From positions 1 to 64,000 of the forward strand of contig CAZIDY010000015.1 in assembly GCA_964538505.1 (NCBI GenBank): a stretch of DNA of 64,000 bases, given 5' to 3'. Position numbers and translations under genes: made by a program. Origin of the DNA: Zeimonas sp964538505. Lineage in GTDB: Bacteria > Pseudomonadota > Gammaproteobacteria > Burkholderiales > Burkholderiaceae_E. This document shows, in pieces, positions 1 through 7,440 of the stretch (position 1 is its first letter; each line of letters opens with the position of its first letter). The notes under the pieces were generated by a model that was not told the DNA's origin, did not search any database, and saw nothing but the letters and a program-made list of their open reading frames with translations.

Positions 1-196
1 CGGCCCGCGCCTTTGCAAGAGATGTCGAGCTGTGCGCGATGAACATCGCGCTCCGCGCGACGAACCTCGAGCTGCGCGCTGCGATTTCCGAGCTGCGCGT
101 GTGTACCCACGTACGAGCGAACCCGGAACTGCGGGGCGTACCCACGTGCGTGCGAACGTGGGCGTTCGTGCTCGGCACACCACGAACGTTGCTCGA

Positions 197-270
197 GCGG
201 CAGGCGGCAGCGGGTCGGATGGCGCACTGCGCTGCGAAGCGCCCCGGCCGACCCGCTCGCCGCCTGCCGC
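197..270. repeat. Large GC-rich hairpin downstream of the GGDEF/EAL gene
   Basis: The left arm (197-218) pairs with the right arm (248-270) over about 22 bp with one bulged base, enclosing a smaller GC-rich hairpin. It begins 13 bases beyond the stop codon of the minus-strand sensor gene, so it could end that transcript. There is no T-run after it on either strand, so a classical intrinsic terminator is not proven. The rest of positions 1-282 shows no gene I can support; it holds a twice-repeated GTACCCACGT-like segment near 107 and 139. Confidence 0.4.
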
Positions 271-282
271 GAACGCTCCGGC

Positions 283-3189
283 TCAAGCCTCGCGCGGCTC
301 GATCGCGTCCGCGTCGTGCACCAGGTGCATGCGCCGCAGCGTCGGCAGCGACTCGAGAAACTCGGCGAGCTCGGCGAACGGCAGCGGCTCGCAGATCAGC
401 GTCCCCTGCACCTGGTCGCAGTCGAGCGCACGCAGCTCGCGCAGCTCGGCGGCCGTCTCCACGCCCTCGACCATCGCCTGCATCCCGAGCTTCGCCGCCA
501 TTGCGGTAATCGCCTGCACGATCGCCGCATTGCCGCGATCCTCCGGCAGGTTCTCGACGAACGCGCGATCGATCTTCAGCCCGTCGACGGGCAGGTTCTT
601 CAAGTAGGACAACGATGCGTAGCCGGTGCCGAAATTGTCGATGACCACGCGCACGCCGAGGCGGCGCAGCTCGCCGATCAGCATCACCGCACGATCAGGG
701 TGCTCGATGAACGCGCTCTCGGTGAGCTCCAGGCGCAGCAGCCGGGGAGGGAAGCGCCGCTCGAGCATCGATTCGTTCAGTGCACCCAGGAAGCCGTCTT
801 CGGCGAGCTGGCGCGCCGACACGTTCACCGATACCGAGACGTCGGGATAAGCGTCGAGCCCGAGTCGTACGCGATCGTCGAGTGCGCGCCGGATCGACCA
901 CAGTCCGATCTCGCGGATCGCATTGCTCTGCTCGGCGGCCGGCAGGAACTGGTCGGGCAGCAGCATGCCGCGCGTCGGATGTCGCCAGCGCAGCAGCCCT
1001 TCGAAGCCGACCACGCGGCGCTCGCCGATGTTCATGATCGGCTGGTAGTGAAGGTCGATCTCGTCGCGCTGGATCGCCTGCGGCAGCTCGGCGACGAGCT
1101 GCAACTGCTCGGCGCGCACGTTGGAGACGCCGCCGGCGAAGAACTGCACGTCGTTGCGACCGGCCGATTTCACCTGGTACATCGCCGCGTCGGCGCAGCG
1201 GATCAGCGACTCGGCATCGTTCGCATCGTCGGGTGCGAGTGCGATGCCGATGCTCGCCGACAGGAAATACGCACGGTTCGACAGCACGAGCGGGCGCTCG
1301 ATCGAGGCGAGGATCGCACGCGCGAGCGACTCGATCTCGTCGCGCGTACCGCGCGGCGAGACGAGCGCGACGAACTCGTCGCCGCCCATGCGACCGACGA
1401 CATCGCGTCCGCCGACGGCCTCGTTCAGCCGGCGTGCGACCTCGATCAGCGCCTTGTCGCCGGCGCTATGGCCGAGCGTGTCGTTGATCAGCTTGTAGCG
1501 GTCGAGGTCCACGTAGAGCAGCGCCGCGGGCTCGCCTGCGCTCAGTCGCTCGTCGAGCTGCTGCAGCAGGTGCACGCGGTTCGGCAGTCCGGTGAGCGCA
1601 TCGTGCAGCGATGCATAGGTGAGCCGTCGTTCGGCCGCCTTGCGCTGCAGGTACAGCGACAGCGTTCGCGAGAGCATCTCGGCGGCTTCGCGCAGGAACG
1701 ACTCGCCGCGGAAGGCGACTGGTGCGAGGAACACGAGCAGGCTCAACGCGCGGCCGTGCTCGTCGCGCAGCGCGGCGACGAAAGCGGCATTGGCGCCGAG
1801 CGCGCGCGTTCGATAGCGCGTGGCGAAGGACGGGTAGGCGGCGAGGTTGGTGATCCACGCATCGCATGCGTCGCGCCAGCACTCGTCCTCGATGTCGCCC
1901 TCGTCGAGCCGGATCTCCTCGGGCAGCGCGGCGACCGCGCCGGTGAACGCCGGGTAGCCCCAGCGTTCGCGCACCTGAACGCCGCGGCCTGCGCGCACCA
2001 GGTGCATGCCGCCGAGCCAGCCGAGCTTGCCGCAGACTGTGATCAGGATTGCGGTGATCACACGCTGCGGTTCGGTCTGCTCGCGCATGATCGCGGCGAT
2101 GTCGCCTTCGAGCTCGAGCAGGATGCGCTGCTGCTTCTCGCGCGTGATGTCTCGTCCGACGCCCCGATAGCCGGCGAACTGGCTGTTCTCGTCGTACACC
2201 GGATGCCCGCTGAGCGACAGGTGATAGACGTTGCCCTGCGGGTCGATCTGGCTGAACTCGAAGTTCTCGAAGGGCTTGTGCGCCTCGCAGATCGCCCGGT
2301 GCGTGTCCCAGTCGGGCGCCAGGAAATCGGTCTCGGGCATCTCCCAGCGGCGACGGCCGATCGTTGAGCGTGCCCAGCTGCCGACGACGGCAGCGAGGGA
2401 GTCGGACAGGAACGAGACGCGATGCTGCGCGTCGGTCTCCCAGATCCAGTCGGAGCTCAGGTGCGTCAGGTCGCGGAACTTCGCTTCGCTCGCGGCGAGC
2501 TGCTGCTGCATCGAGCGGATGCCGGTGATGTCCTGCACGATGCCGGTCATGCGAAGGATCTCGCCGCGTGCGTGCTCGGGATGGCCGACGCTGCGCACCC
2601 AGATCACCTCGCGGTTCGGCCGCATCCATCGGAACTCGACGCGCGCTTCGCTCCCGGCCTTCATCGCGCGCCGATGCGCTTCGCGCCAGCGTTCCTGGTC
2701 GTTCGGATGAATGTGCGCGAGCAGCGCTTTCGGCGGCGGTACGCCGGCATCCGCGTCGACGCCGAACAGCCGGAACGCACCGTCGCTCCAGTGCAGCGTG
2801 TTCGCGCGCAGGTCGTGGATCCACGAGCCGAGGCCGGCGAGCTGCTCGACCTCGTCCTGCCGCGCGCTCGAATGCAGCAGCGCATCGGCGCCTTCGGGCG
2901 CGTGCGTGCGGCGCTCGGCGCCGGCCAGCAGTACGGCGCCGAGCGCCGCAGCGAAGGCCGCCACGCCGAAGGCCGCAGAGGCAAGGCCGGTCGTTCCCGG
3001 GGCGTCGAAATAGGCTACGCTCGCGCCGAGCGCTCCGGCCAGCGCGGCGACGGATGCAAGAGCGATCGCGATCGATCCGCGACGCGCAAATGCGTTCCGC
3101 TCGGGGGTGGCTTCCCGAATCTTGTTCTCCCGCAGGCAGCCGACGTGGCCGGAGGTCGGCGCCACTGTAGCCGAAGCAGGCGATCGCAA
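283..3189 (-). CDS. Membrane-anchored PAS-GGDEF-EAL cyclic-di-GMP signalling protein
   Basis: The protein has about 968 residues. Two hydrophobic segments lie near the N-terminus (about residues 40-90), then two PAS/PAC domains, a GAF-like stretch, a GGDEF domain with an intact GGDEF motif (about residue 601) and a C-terminal EAL domain. Family members make and/or degrade c-di-GMP at the inner membrane. The EAL signature reads EGL, which is tolerated. The metal-binding loop reads DNFGTG where active phosphodiesterases have DDFGTG, and the late QGY motif is QGT, so hydrolysis may be weakened. The Asn of the VNVSARQL segment, the Glu of LTES, the Lys of LKIDR, the Glu of VEGVET and the Gln of VQG are present. 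The start is uncertain: TTG at 3189 or GTG at 3165. It is divergent from the methyltransferase gene. Confidence 0.9.
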   Translation of the reverse strand: MRSPASATVAPTSGHVGCLRENKIREATPERNAFARRGSIAIALASVAALAGALGASVAYFDAPGTTGLASAAFGVAAFAAALGAVLLAGAERRTHAPEGADALLHSSARQDEVEQLAGLGSWIHDLRANTLHWSDGAFRLFGVDADAGVPPPKALLAHIHPNDQERWREAHRRAMKAGSEARVEFRWMRPNREVIWVRSVGHPEHARGEILRMTGIVQDITGIRSMQQQLAASEAKFRDLTHLSSDWIWETDAQHRVSFLSDSLAAVVGSWARSTIGRRRWEMPETDFLAPDWDTHRAICEAHKPFENFEFSQIDPQGNVYHLSLSGHPVYDENSQFAGYRGVGRDITREKQQRILLELEGDIAAIMREQTEPQRVITAILITVCGKLGWLGGMHLVRAGRGVQVRERWGYPAFTGAVAALPEEIRLDEGDIEDECWRDACDAWITNLAAYPSFATRYRTRALGANAAFVAALRDEHGRALSLLVFLAPVAFRGESFLREAAEMLSRTLSLYLQRKAAERRLTYASLHDALTGLPNRVHLLQQLDERLSAGEPAALLYVDLDRYKLINDTLGHSAGDKALIEVARRLNEAVGGRDVVGRMGGDEFVALVSPRGTRDEIESLARAILASIERPLVLSNRAYFLSASIGIALAPDDANDAESLIRCADAAMYQVKSAGRNDVQFFAGGVSNVRAEQLQLVAELPQAIQRDEIDLHYQPIMNIGERRVVGFEGLLRWRHPTRGMLLPDQFLPAAEQSNAIREIGLWSIRRALDDRVRLGLDAYPDVSVSVNVSARQLAEDGFLGALNESMLERRFPPRLLRLELTESAFIEHPDRAVMLIGELRRLGVRVVIDNFGTGYASLSYLKNLPVDGLKIDRAFVENLPEDRGNAAIVQAITAMAAKLGMQAMVEGVETAAELRELRALDCDQVQGTLICEPLPFAELAEFLESLPTLRRMHLVHDADAIEPREA

Positions 3190-3202
3190 CGAGGAATTTG
3201 TC

Positions 3203-3793
3203 GTGTCGCAGTCGAATGCAGCGCACGCCGTGCAGGCTCCCGCCAGCTCGCCGTGGATCCTTCGCTGGCTCGATCGCGTGCCGCGCGGTGCATCGGTGCT
3301 CGATTTCGCCGCGGGCTCGGGACGACACGCCCGCGCAGCCGCCGAGCGTGGACTGCGCGTGCTCGCCGTCGATCGCGACGGGCAGGCGCTTGCGCGGATT
3401 ACCGACGGGCAGGCCGCCGGCTCGCCCGATATCCGGCTGCGGGTAGCCGATCTCGAATCGGGTCCCTGGCCCTTTGCGGCGCACGAACGATTCGACGCCG
3501 TCGTCGTCGCAAACTATCTGTTCCGGCCGCGCTTCGCGTTGCTCGCTTCGCTGGTCGCGCCGCGCGGCCTGCTCGTATACGAGACCTTCGCGCAGGGTAA
3601 CGAGCGCTACGGCCGACCGTCGAACCCCGATTTCCTGCTGGCGCCGGGCGAGTTGCTCGAGCGCGCGCAGCGCGCCGGCCTGACCGTGCTCGGCTACGAA
3701 ACGGGTGTCGTCGAGCGGCCGTCGCCCGCCGTGATCCAGCATCTGTGCGCGATTCGGGCGTGCGGTGTCGAGGCGCTGCCGTCGCTCCGCTAG
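3203..3793 (+). CDS. Class I SAM-dependent methyltransferase
   Basis: This is a 196-residue Rossmann-fold methyltransferase. SAM motif I is visible as VLDFAAGSGRHAR (about residues 31-43), followed by an acidic residue at the end of strand 2 (VDRD) and an NYL-type post-II/motif IV region. The substrate cannot be read from the sequence. I chose the GTG at 3203 because GAGGAA (3191-3196) sits six bases upstream and because an earlier start would overlap the divergent sensor gene. The gene ends just before dapA, whose -10-like element overlaps its last codons. Confidence 0.8.
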   Translation: MSQSNAAHAVQAPASSPWILRWLDRVPRGASVLDFAAGSGRHARAAAERGLRVLAVDRDGQALARITDGQAAGSPDIRLRVADLESGPWPFAAHERFDAVVVANYLFRPRFALLASLVAPRGLLVYETFAQGNERYGRPSNPDFLLAPGELLERAQRAGLTVLGYETGVVERPSPAVIQHLCAIRACGVEALPSLR

Positions 3794-3796
3794 AAT
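3791..3796 (+). promoter_or_regulatory. Probable -10 element for dapA
   Basis: TAGAAT lies 26 bases upstream of the dapA start codon and matches five of six bases of the sigma-70 -10 consensus. No good -35 hexamer is visible at 16-18 bases upstream, so the assignment is tentative. Confidence 0.35.
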
Positions 3797-3821
3797 GTCT
3801 CGTTTTGCAGCGACCGACACC

Positions 3822-4700
3822 ATGATCCGGGGCAGCATAGTCGCGATCGTCAGCCCGATGCACGAGGACGGTAGTCTCGACCTCGACAGCTATCGCCGCC
3901 TGATCGACTGGCACGTTGAGCAGGGAACGAAAGCGATCGCCGTCGTCGGCACCACGGGCGAATCGCCGTCCGTCGACATGCAGGAGCACGCCACGCTGAT
4001 TCGCGTGGCGGCGGAGCACGCGCGCGGACGCGTTCCGATCATCGCCGGCGCCGGCGGCAACTCCACGCGCGAGGCGATCGAGCTCAGCGAGTACGCACGC
4101 GAGGCCGGCGCGCATGCGTCGCTGCAGGTGGTGCCGTACTACAACAAGCCGACGCAGGAAGGGATCTACCGGCACTTCCGCGCGGTCGCCGAGGCGGTCG
4201 CGCTGCCGATGATCCTCTACAACGTGCCCGGTCGCACGGTTGCCGACATGAGCAACGAGACGGTGCTGCGGCTCGCCGAGGTGCCGGGAATCATTGGCCT
4301 GAAGGATGCCACCGGCGACATCCCGCGCGGTTCCGCGCTGCTCGCGGCGATACCGGAGGGCTTTGCCGTCTACAGCGGCAACGACGACTCTGCGCTTGCA
4401 CTGATCGCGATGGGCGCGCACGGCGTCATCTCGGTCACCGCCAACGTCGCGCCGGGGCAGATGGCGCGCCTGTGCGCGCTCGCACTCGAAGGCCGCTGGC
4501 CGGAGGCGCTCGCGCTGAACCGGCAGCTGCTGCCGCTGCATCTCGACCTCTTCGTCGAGGCCAACCCGATTCCCGTCAAGTGGGCGCTGGCCGAGATGAA
4601 ACGCATTCCCCCAGGCATCCGCCTCCCGCTGACCCCGTTGTCCCCCGAACGCCACGCGACGGTTCGTGCGGCGCTCGAGCGCTCTGGAGTGATCACTTGA
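3822..4700 (+). CDS. dapA: 4-Hydroxy-tetrahydrodipicolinate synthase
   Basis: The enzyme condenses pyruvate with aspartate semialdehyde in lysine and diaminopimelate synthesis in the cytoplasm. The 292-residue length is typical. The Schiff-base lysine is K161 (LKDATGD), with the catalytic triad Thr44 (GTTGES) and Tyr133 (LYNVPGR), Arg138, and the PYYNKPTQEG segment, all at standard E. coli positions when the ATG at 3822 is used. An upstream in-frame ATG at 3795 would add nine residues and breaks this register. bamC follows with only two bases between the stop and its ATG, a common arrangement in Betaproteobacteria. Confidence 0.97.
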   Translation: MIRGSIVAIVSPMHEDGSLDLDSYRRLIDWHVEQGTKAIAVVGTTGESPSVDMQEHATLIRVAAEHARGRVPIIAGAGGNSTREAIELSEYAREAGAHASLQVVPYYNKPTQEGIYRHFRAVAEAVALPMILYNVPGRTVADMSNETVLRLAEVPGIIGLKDATGDIPRGSALLAAIPEGFAVYSGNDDSALALIAMGAHGVISVTANVAPGQMARLCALALEGRWPEALALNRQLLPLHLDLFVEANPIPVKWALAEMKRIPPGIRLPLTPLSPERHATVRAALERSGVIT

Positions 4701-4702
4701 CG

Positions 4703-5854
4703 ATGACGAGAGTGTCGACCGTCGCGCGCGGCGCGGCGGTCGCTTCGTGCTGTGTGCTGCTCGCCGCCTGCGGCATCACCGAGAAGATCGACGAGGCCAG
4801 CAAGATCGACTACCGCTCGTCGACCAAGCTGCCTTCGCTCGAGGTGCCGCCCGACCTCACGAAGCCGAGTGCCGACAATCGCTTCACGATCCCGGATCGG
4901 GCGGGCAACGATCGCACGTGGTCGTCGTTCGAGCGCAACCGCTCGGGCCCGGCGGCGCAGACCTCGACGCAGGTGCTGCCCGACGTGGCCGGTGCGCACA
5001 TCGAGCGCGACGGCGACCAGCGCTGGCTCGTCGTCGAGGCGCCGCCCGAGAAGGTATGGCCCGTCGTGCGCGAGTTCTGGCACGACTCGGGCTTCACGGT
5101 GAGCAGCGAGTCGCCGCAGACCGGCATCATCGAGACCGACTGGGCCGAGAACCACGCGAAGCTGCCGCTCGACTTCATTCGCCGTACGATCGGGCGAGCT
5201 TTCGACAACCTGTACTCCACCGGCGAGCGCGACAAGTTCCGCACGCGCCTGGAGCCCGCTCCGCAGGGCGGCACTGCGATCTTCATCACGCACCGCGGCA
5301 TGATCGAGGTCTACACCTCCACTGCCGAGGAACGTACCGTCTGGCAGCCGCGGCCGAATGATCCGGATCTCGAGGCGGAGTTCCTGCGTCGGCTGATGCT
5401 GCGCTTCGTTCCCGACGCCGACGGAAGCCAGGTCGCGCAGAACGGCACGCCCGGCGGCAGCACGGAGCGCATCACGCTTGTCAACACGAGCTCCGAGCAG
5501 CAACTCGTGCTGCCCGAAGGCTTCGACCGCGCCTGGCGTCGCGTTGGCCTGGCACTCGATCGCGGCGGCTTCACCGTCGAGGATCGCGATCGCTCGCAGG
5601 GCGTGTACTACGTGCGCTACATCGATCCGGAGATCGAAGGCGGACGCACCGGCAAGAAGCCGGGCTTCCTGTCGCGCCTGTTCGGCAGCGGCGAGGCACG
5701 CGCCGACGCGAGCCCGCGCTTTCGCATCGAGGTCAGCGGCGAGGGCGAGCGCAGCGTCGTGGAGGTACGCGATCCGCAGGGTCAGGCGGTCGGCGAGGTC
5801 GACCGCAAGACGGTCGGCCGGATCCTGTCGCTGCTGCAGGAACAGATGACGTAG
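4703..5854 (+). CDS. bamC: Outer-membrane assembly lipoprotein BamC (NlpB)
   Basis: BamC is a lipoprotein of the BAM complex that inserts beta-barrel proteins into the outer membrane. The 383-residue product starts with a short signal peptide and a lipobox ending LLAAC, so Cys is the likely lipidated residue, followed by the poorly structured N-terminal lasso region and two helix-grip domains (about residues 90-200 and 255-380). It is longer than the E. coli protein (about 344), mainly in the linkers, as usual in Burkholderiales. It follows dapA directly and is followed after four bases by the metallo-hydrolase gene, so the three probably share a transcript. Confidence 0.9.
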   Translation: MTRVSTVARGAAVASCCVLLAACGITEKIDEASKIDYRSSTKLPSLEVPPDLTKPSADNRFTIPDRAGNDRTWSSFERNRSGPAAQTSTQVLPDVAGAHIERDGDQRWLVVEAPPEKVWPVVREFWHDSGFTVSSESPQTGIIETDWAENHAKLPLDFIRRTIGRAFDNLYSTGERDKFRTRLEPAPQGGTAIFITHRGMIEVYTSTAEERTVWQPRPNDPDLEAEFLRRLMLRFVPDADGSQVAQNGTPGGSTERITLVNTSSEQQLVLPEGFDRAWRRVGLALDRGGFTVEDRDRSQGVYYVRYIDPEIEGGRTGKKPGFLSRLFGSGEARADASPRFRIEVSGEGERSVVEVRDPQGQAVGEVDRKTVGRILSLLQEQMT

Positions 5855-5858
5855 CGCA

Positions 5859-6644
5859 GTGCGCTTCGCAAGTCTGGGCAGCGGCAGCGAAGGAAACGCG
5901 CTGCTCGTCGAAGGTGCCGATGGCGCGGGCTGCGTGCTCATCGACTGCGGTTTCGGGCTGCGCGAAGTCGAGCGCCGGCTGCGCACTGCCGGTCGCGAGC
6001 CGGGTGACATCGACGCGATTCTCGTCACGCACGAGCATGGCGATCACATCGGCGGCGTCTTCCGCCTCGCGCACCGCCACCGGATCCCGGTCCATCTGAC
6101 GCACGGAACGCTGCGCGCCGTCGCGGGCCTCGTCCCGCAGGCATTCGACCGACAGGCGCTGCTGCACGTCTTCGATTCCAGTACGGGATTCGACTGCGCG
6201 GGTCTGCGTGTCGACCCGGTTCCGGTGCCGCACGATGCGCGCGAGCCGGTGCAGTATGTCATCGACGACGGACGCGTGCGGCTCGGCGTGCTCACCGACC
6301 TCGGGCATGGCAGCGCCCACGTCGTGCGCGCACTCGCGCGTCTGGATGCACTCGTGCTCGAGTGCAACCACGATGCCGAGCTGCTGGCGGCGAACCCGCG
6401 CTATACGCGCCCGCTCAAGCGCCGCATCGCGGGCCCCTGGGGGCATCTCGGCAACGCGGAAGCCGCGCGCATCCTCGCGTCGATCGACCGCTCGCGCCTG
6501 CGCACCGTGGTTGCGGCGCACCTGAGCCGGCAGAACAACCGGCCCGAGCTTGCACGTGCGGCGCTCGCGTCGGTGTTCGACGACGACCCGGTGCGCCTGC
6601 AGGTAGCCGATCAGGACAGCGGCATCGGCTGGATGGCCGTCTGA
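5859..6644 (+). CDS. MBL-fold metallo-hydrolase (YycJ/WalJ-like)
   Basis: This is a 261-residue metallo-beta-lactamase-fold protein. The metal-binding motif HEHGDH follows the N-terminal SLGSGSEGNALLV segment that is typical of the YycJ/WalJ branch; later ligands include a His near VPHDA, the Asp in LTDLGHG and a His in AAHLSRQNN. Family members are dinuclear-metal hydrolases or exonuclease-like enzymes, but the reaction here is unknown. The GTG start at 5859 is four bases past the bamC stop, suggesting translational coupling. The LSRQNN segment near the C-terminus is characteristic of the family. Confidence 0.85.
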   Translation: MRFASLGSGSEGNALLVEGADGAGCVLIDCGFGLREVERRLRTAGREPGDIDAILVTHEHGDHIGGVFRLAHRHRIPVHLTHGTLRAVAGLVPQAFDRQALLHVFDSSTGFDCAGLRVDPVPVPHDAREPVQYVIDDGRVRLGVLTDLGHGSAHVVRALARLDALVLECNHDAELLAANPRYTRPLKRRIAGPWGHLGNAEAARILASIDRSRLRTVVAAHLSRQNNRPELARAALASVFDDDPVRLQVADQDSGIGWMAV

Positions 6645-6663
6645 CGCCGCTGTTCCGGCGTCT

Positions 6664-6861
6664 TCACTCCTGCTTCACTGCGAGCTGCGCCGCCTGAGCG
6701 GCTTCCTCGGCCATCAGGCCGGCTTCCTTCGCAGCGTCCGCGGCCTCGCGGGCAGCTTCGGCAACCGTGCCCTGCTGTGCCGTGTTCCTGTCGTCCGGCC
6801 CGGGCGGCCCGCTGACGCTCATGCTCGAGGCAGCCGACGGATCGGGGCCGGCGCTGCCCAA
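6664..6861 (-). CDS. Possible small Ala/Glu-rich protein (weak prediction)
   Basis: This is a 65-residue open frame from a TTG at 6861, occupying the otherwise empty 304-base gap between the metallo-hydrolase and the SlyD-like gene. The C-terminal half is Ala-, Glu- and Lys-rich and would form one amphipathic helix. GAAGGA lies only three bases before the TTG, which is too close for a good ribosome site. No family is recognised, and a chance open frame in GC-rich DNA is a real alternative. Confidence 0.3.
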   Translation of the reverse strand: MGSAGPDPSAASSMSVSGPPGPDDRNTAQQGTVAEAAREAADAAKEAGLMAEEAAQAAQLAVKQE

Positions 6862-6948
6862 GCGTCCTTCGGCGATCGCGTCGTGGCGCTCGGGCCCGCT
6901 GCACTACACTCGGACGCGAGGCCGTACGACGGCATGCAAGGGAACGAC

Positions 6949-7434
6949 ATGCAGATCGAGGTCGCCAACGACCGATGGGTTCGTGTCCGCTACCGGCTGT
7001 TCGACGCACAGGGCGAGGCGCTCGAGGCGGCGGAGCGCGAATGGACGTATCTGCACGGCGGGTACGGAGCCGTGTTCCCGCTGATCGAGCAGGCACTCGA
7101 AGGTGCGCACGCCGGCGATTCGCGCAGCGTTCGGCTCGAGCCCACCGACGCCTTCGGCGACTACGATGCCGCGCTGGTGCAGCTCGCGCCGCGCGAGCGT
7201 TTTCCGGAAGCACTCGAGCGCGGGATGTCCTTCGAAGGCGTACCGGGCGAGGCCGACGACCAGCGCATCCACATCGTCACTGACTTCACCGACGACACGG
7301 TCGTGCTCGACGCGAACCACCCGCTCGCCGGCATGGCGCTGCGTTTTGAGTTGCAGGTGCTCGAGGTACGCGACGCGAGCGTCGAGGAGATCGAGGACGA
7401 GCGTCGCCGCGCCGACGAGGCGGACGACGCCTGA
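6949..7434 (+). CDS. FKBP-type peptidyl-prolyl isomerase, SlyD-like
   Basis: The 161-residue product has the SlyD arrangement: an FKBP half-domain with the YLHGGYGAVFPLIEQAL segment (typical YLHG-G-LIPGLE), an inserted flap (about residues 65-125) and the return to the FKBP fold (ANHPLAGMALRFELQVLEVR). Such proteins catalyse proline isomerisation and act as chaperones. The C-terminus is acidic and lacks the His-rich metal tail of E. coli SlyD. AGGGA five bases before the ATG at 6949 decides the start over the earlier in-frame ATG at 6934. It is convergent with the cytochrome b fusion gene, with six bases between stops. Confidence 0.87.
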   Translation: MQIEVANDRWVRVRYRLFDAQGEALEAAEREWTYLHGGYGAVFPLIEQALEGAHAGDSRSVRLEPTDAFGDYDAALVQLAPRERFPEALERGMSFEGVPGEADDQRIHIVTDFTDDTVVLDANHPLAGMALRFELQVLEVRDASVEEIEDERRRADEADDA

Positions 7435-7440
7435 GCGCGC

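Noticed and set aside
32..607. Plus-strand open frames at the window start
   Set aside because: They run antisense into the EAL domain and cross a large hairpin; no ribosome site or family match.
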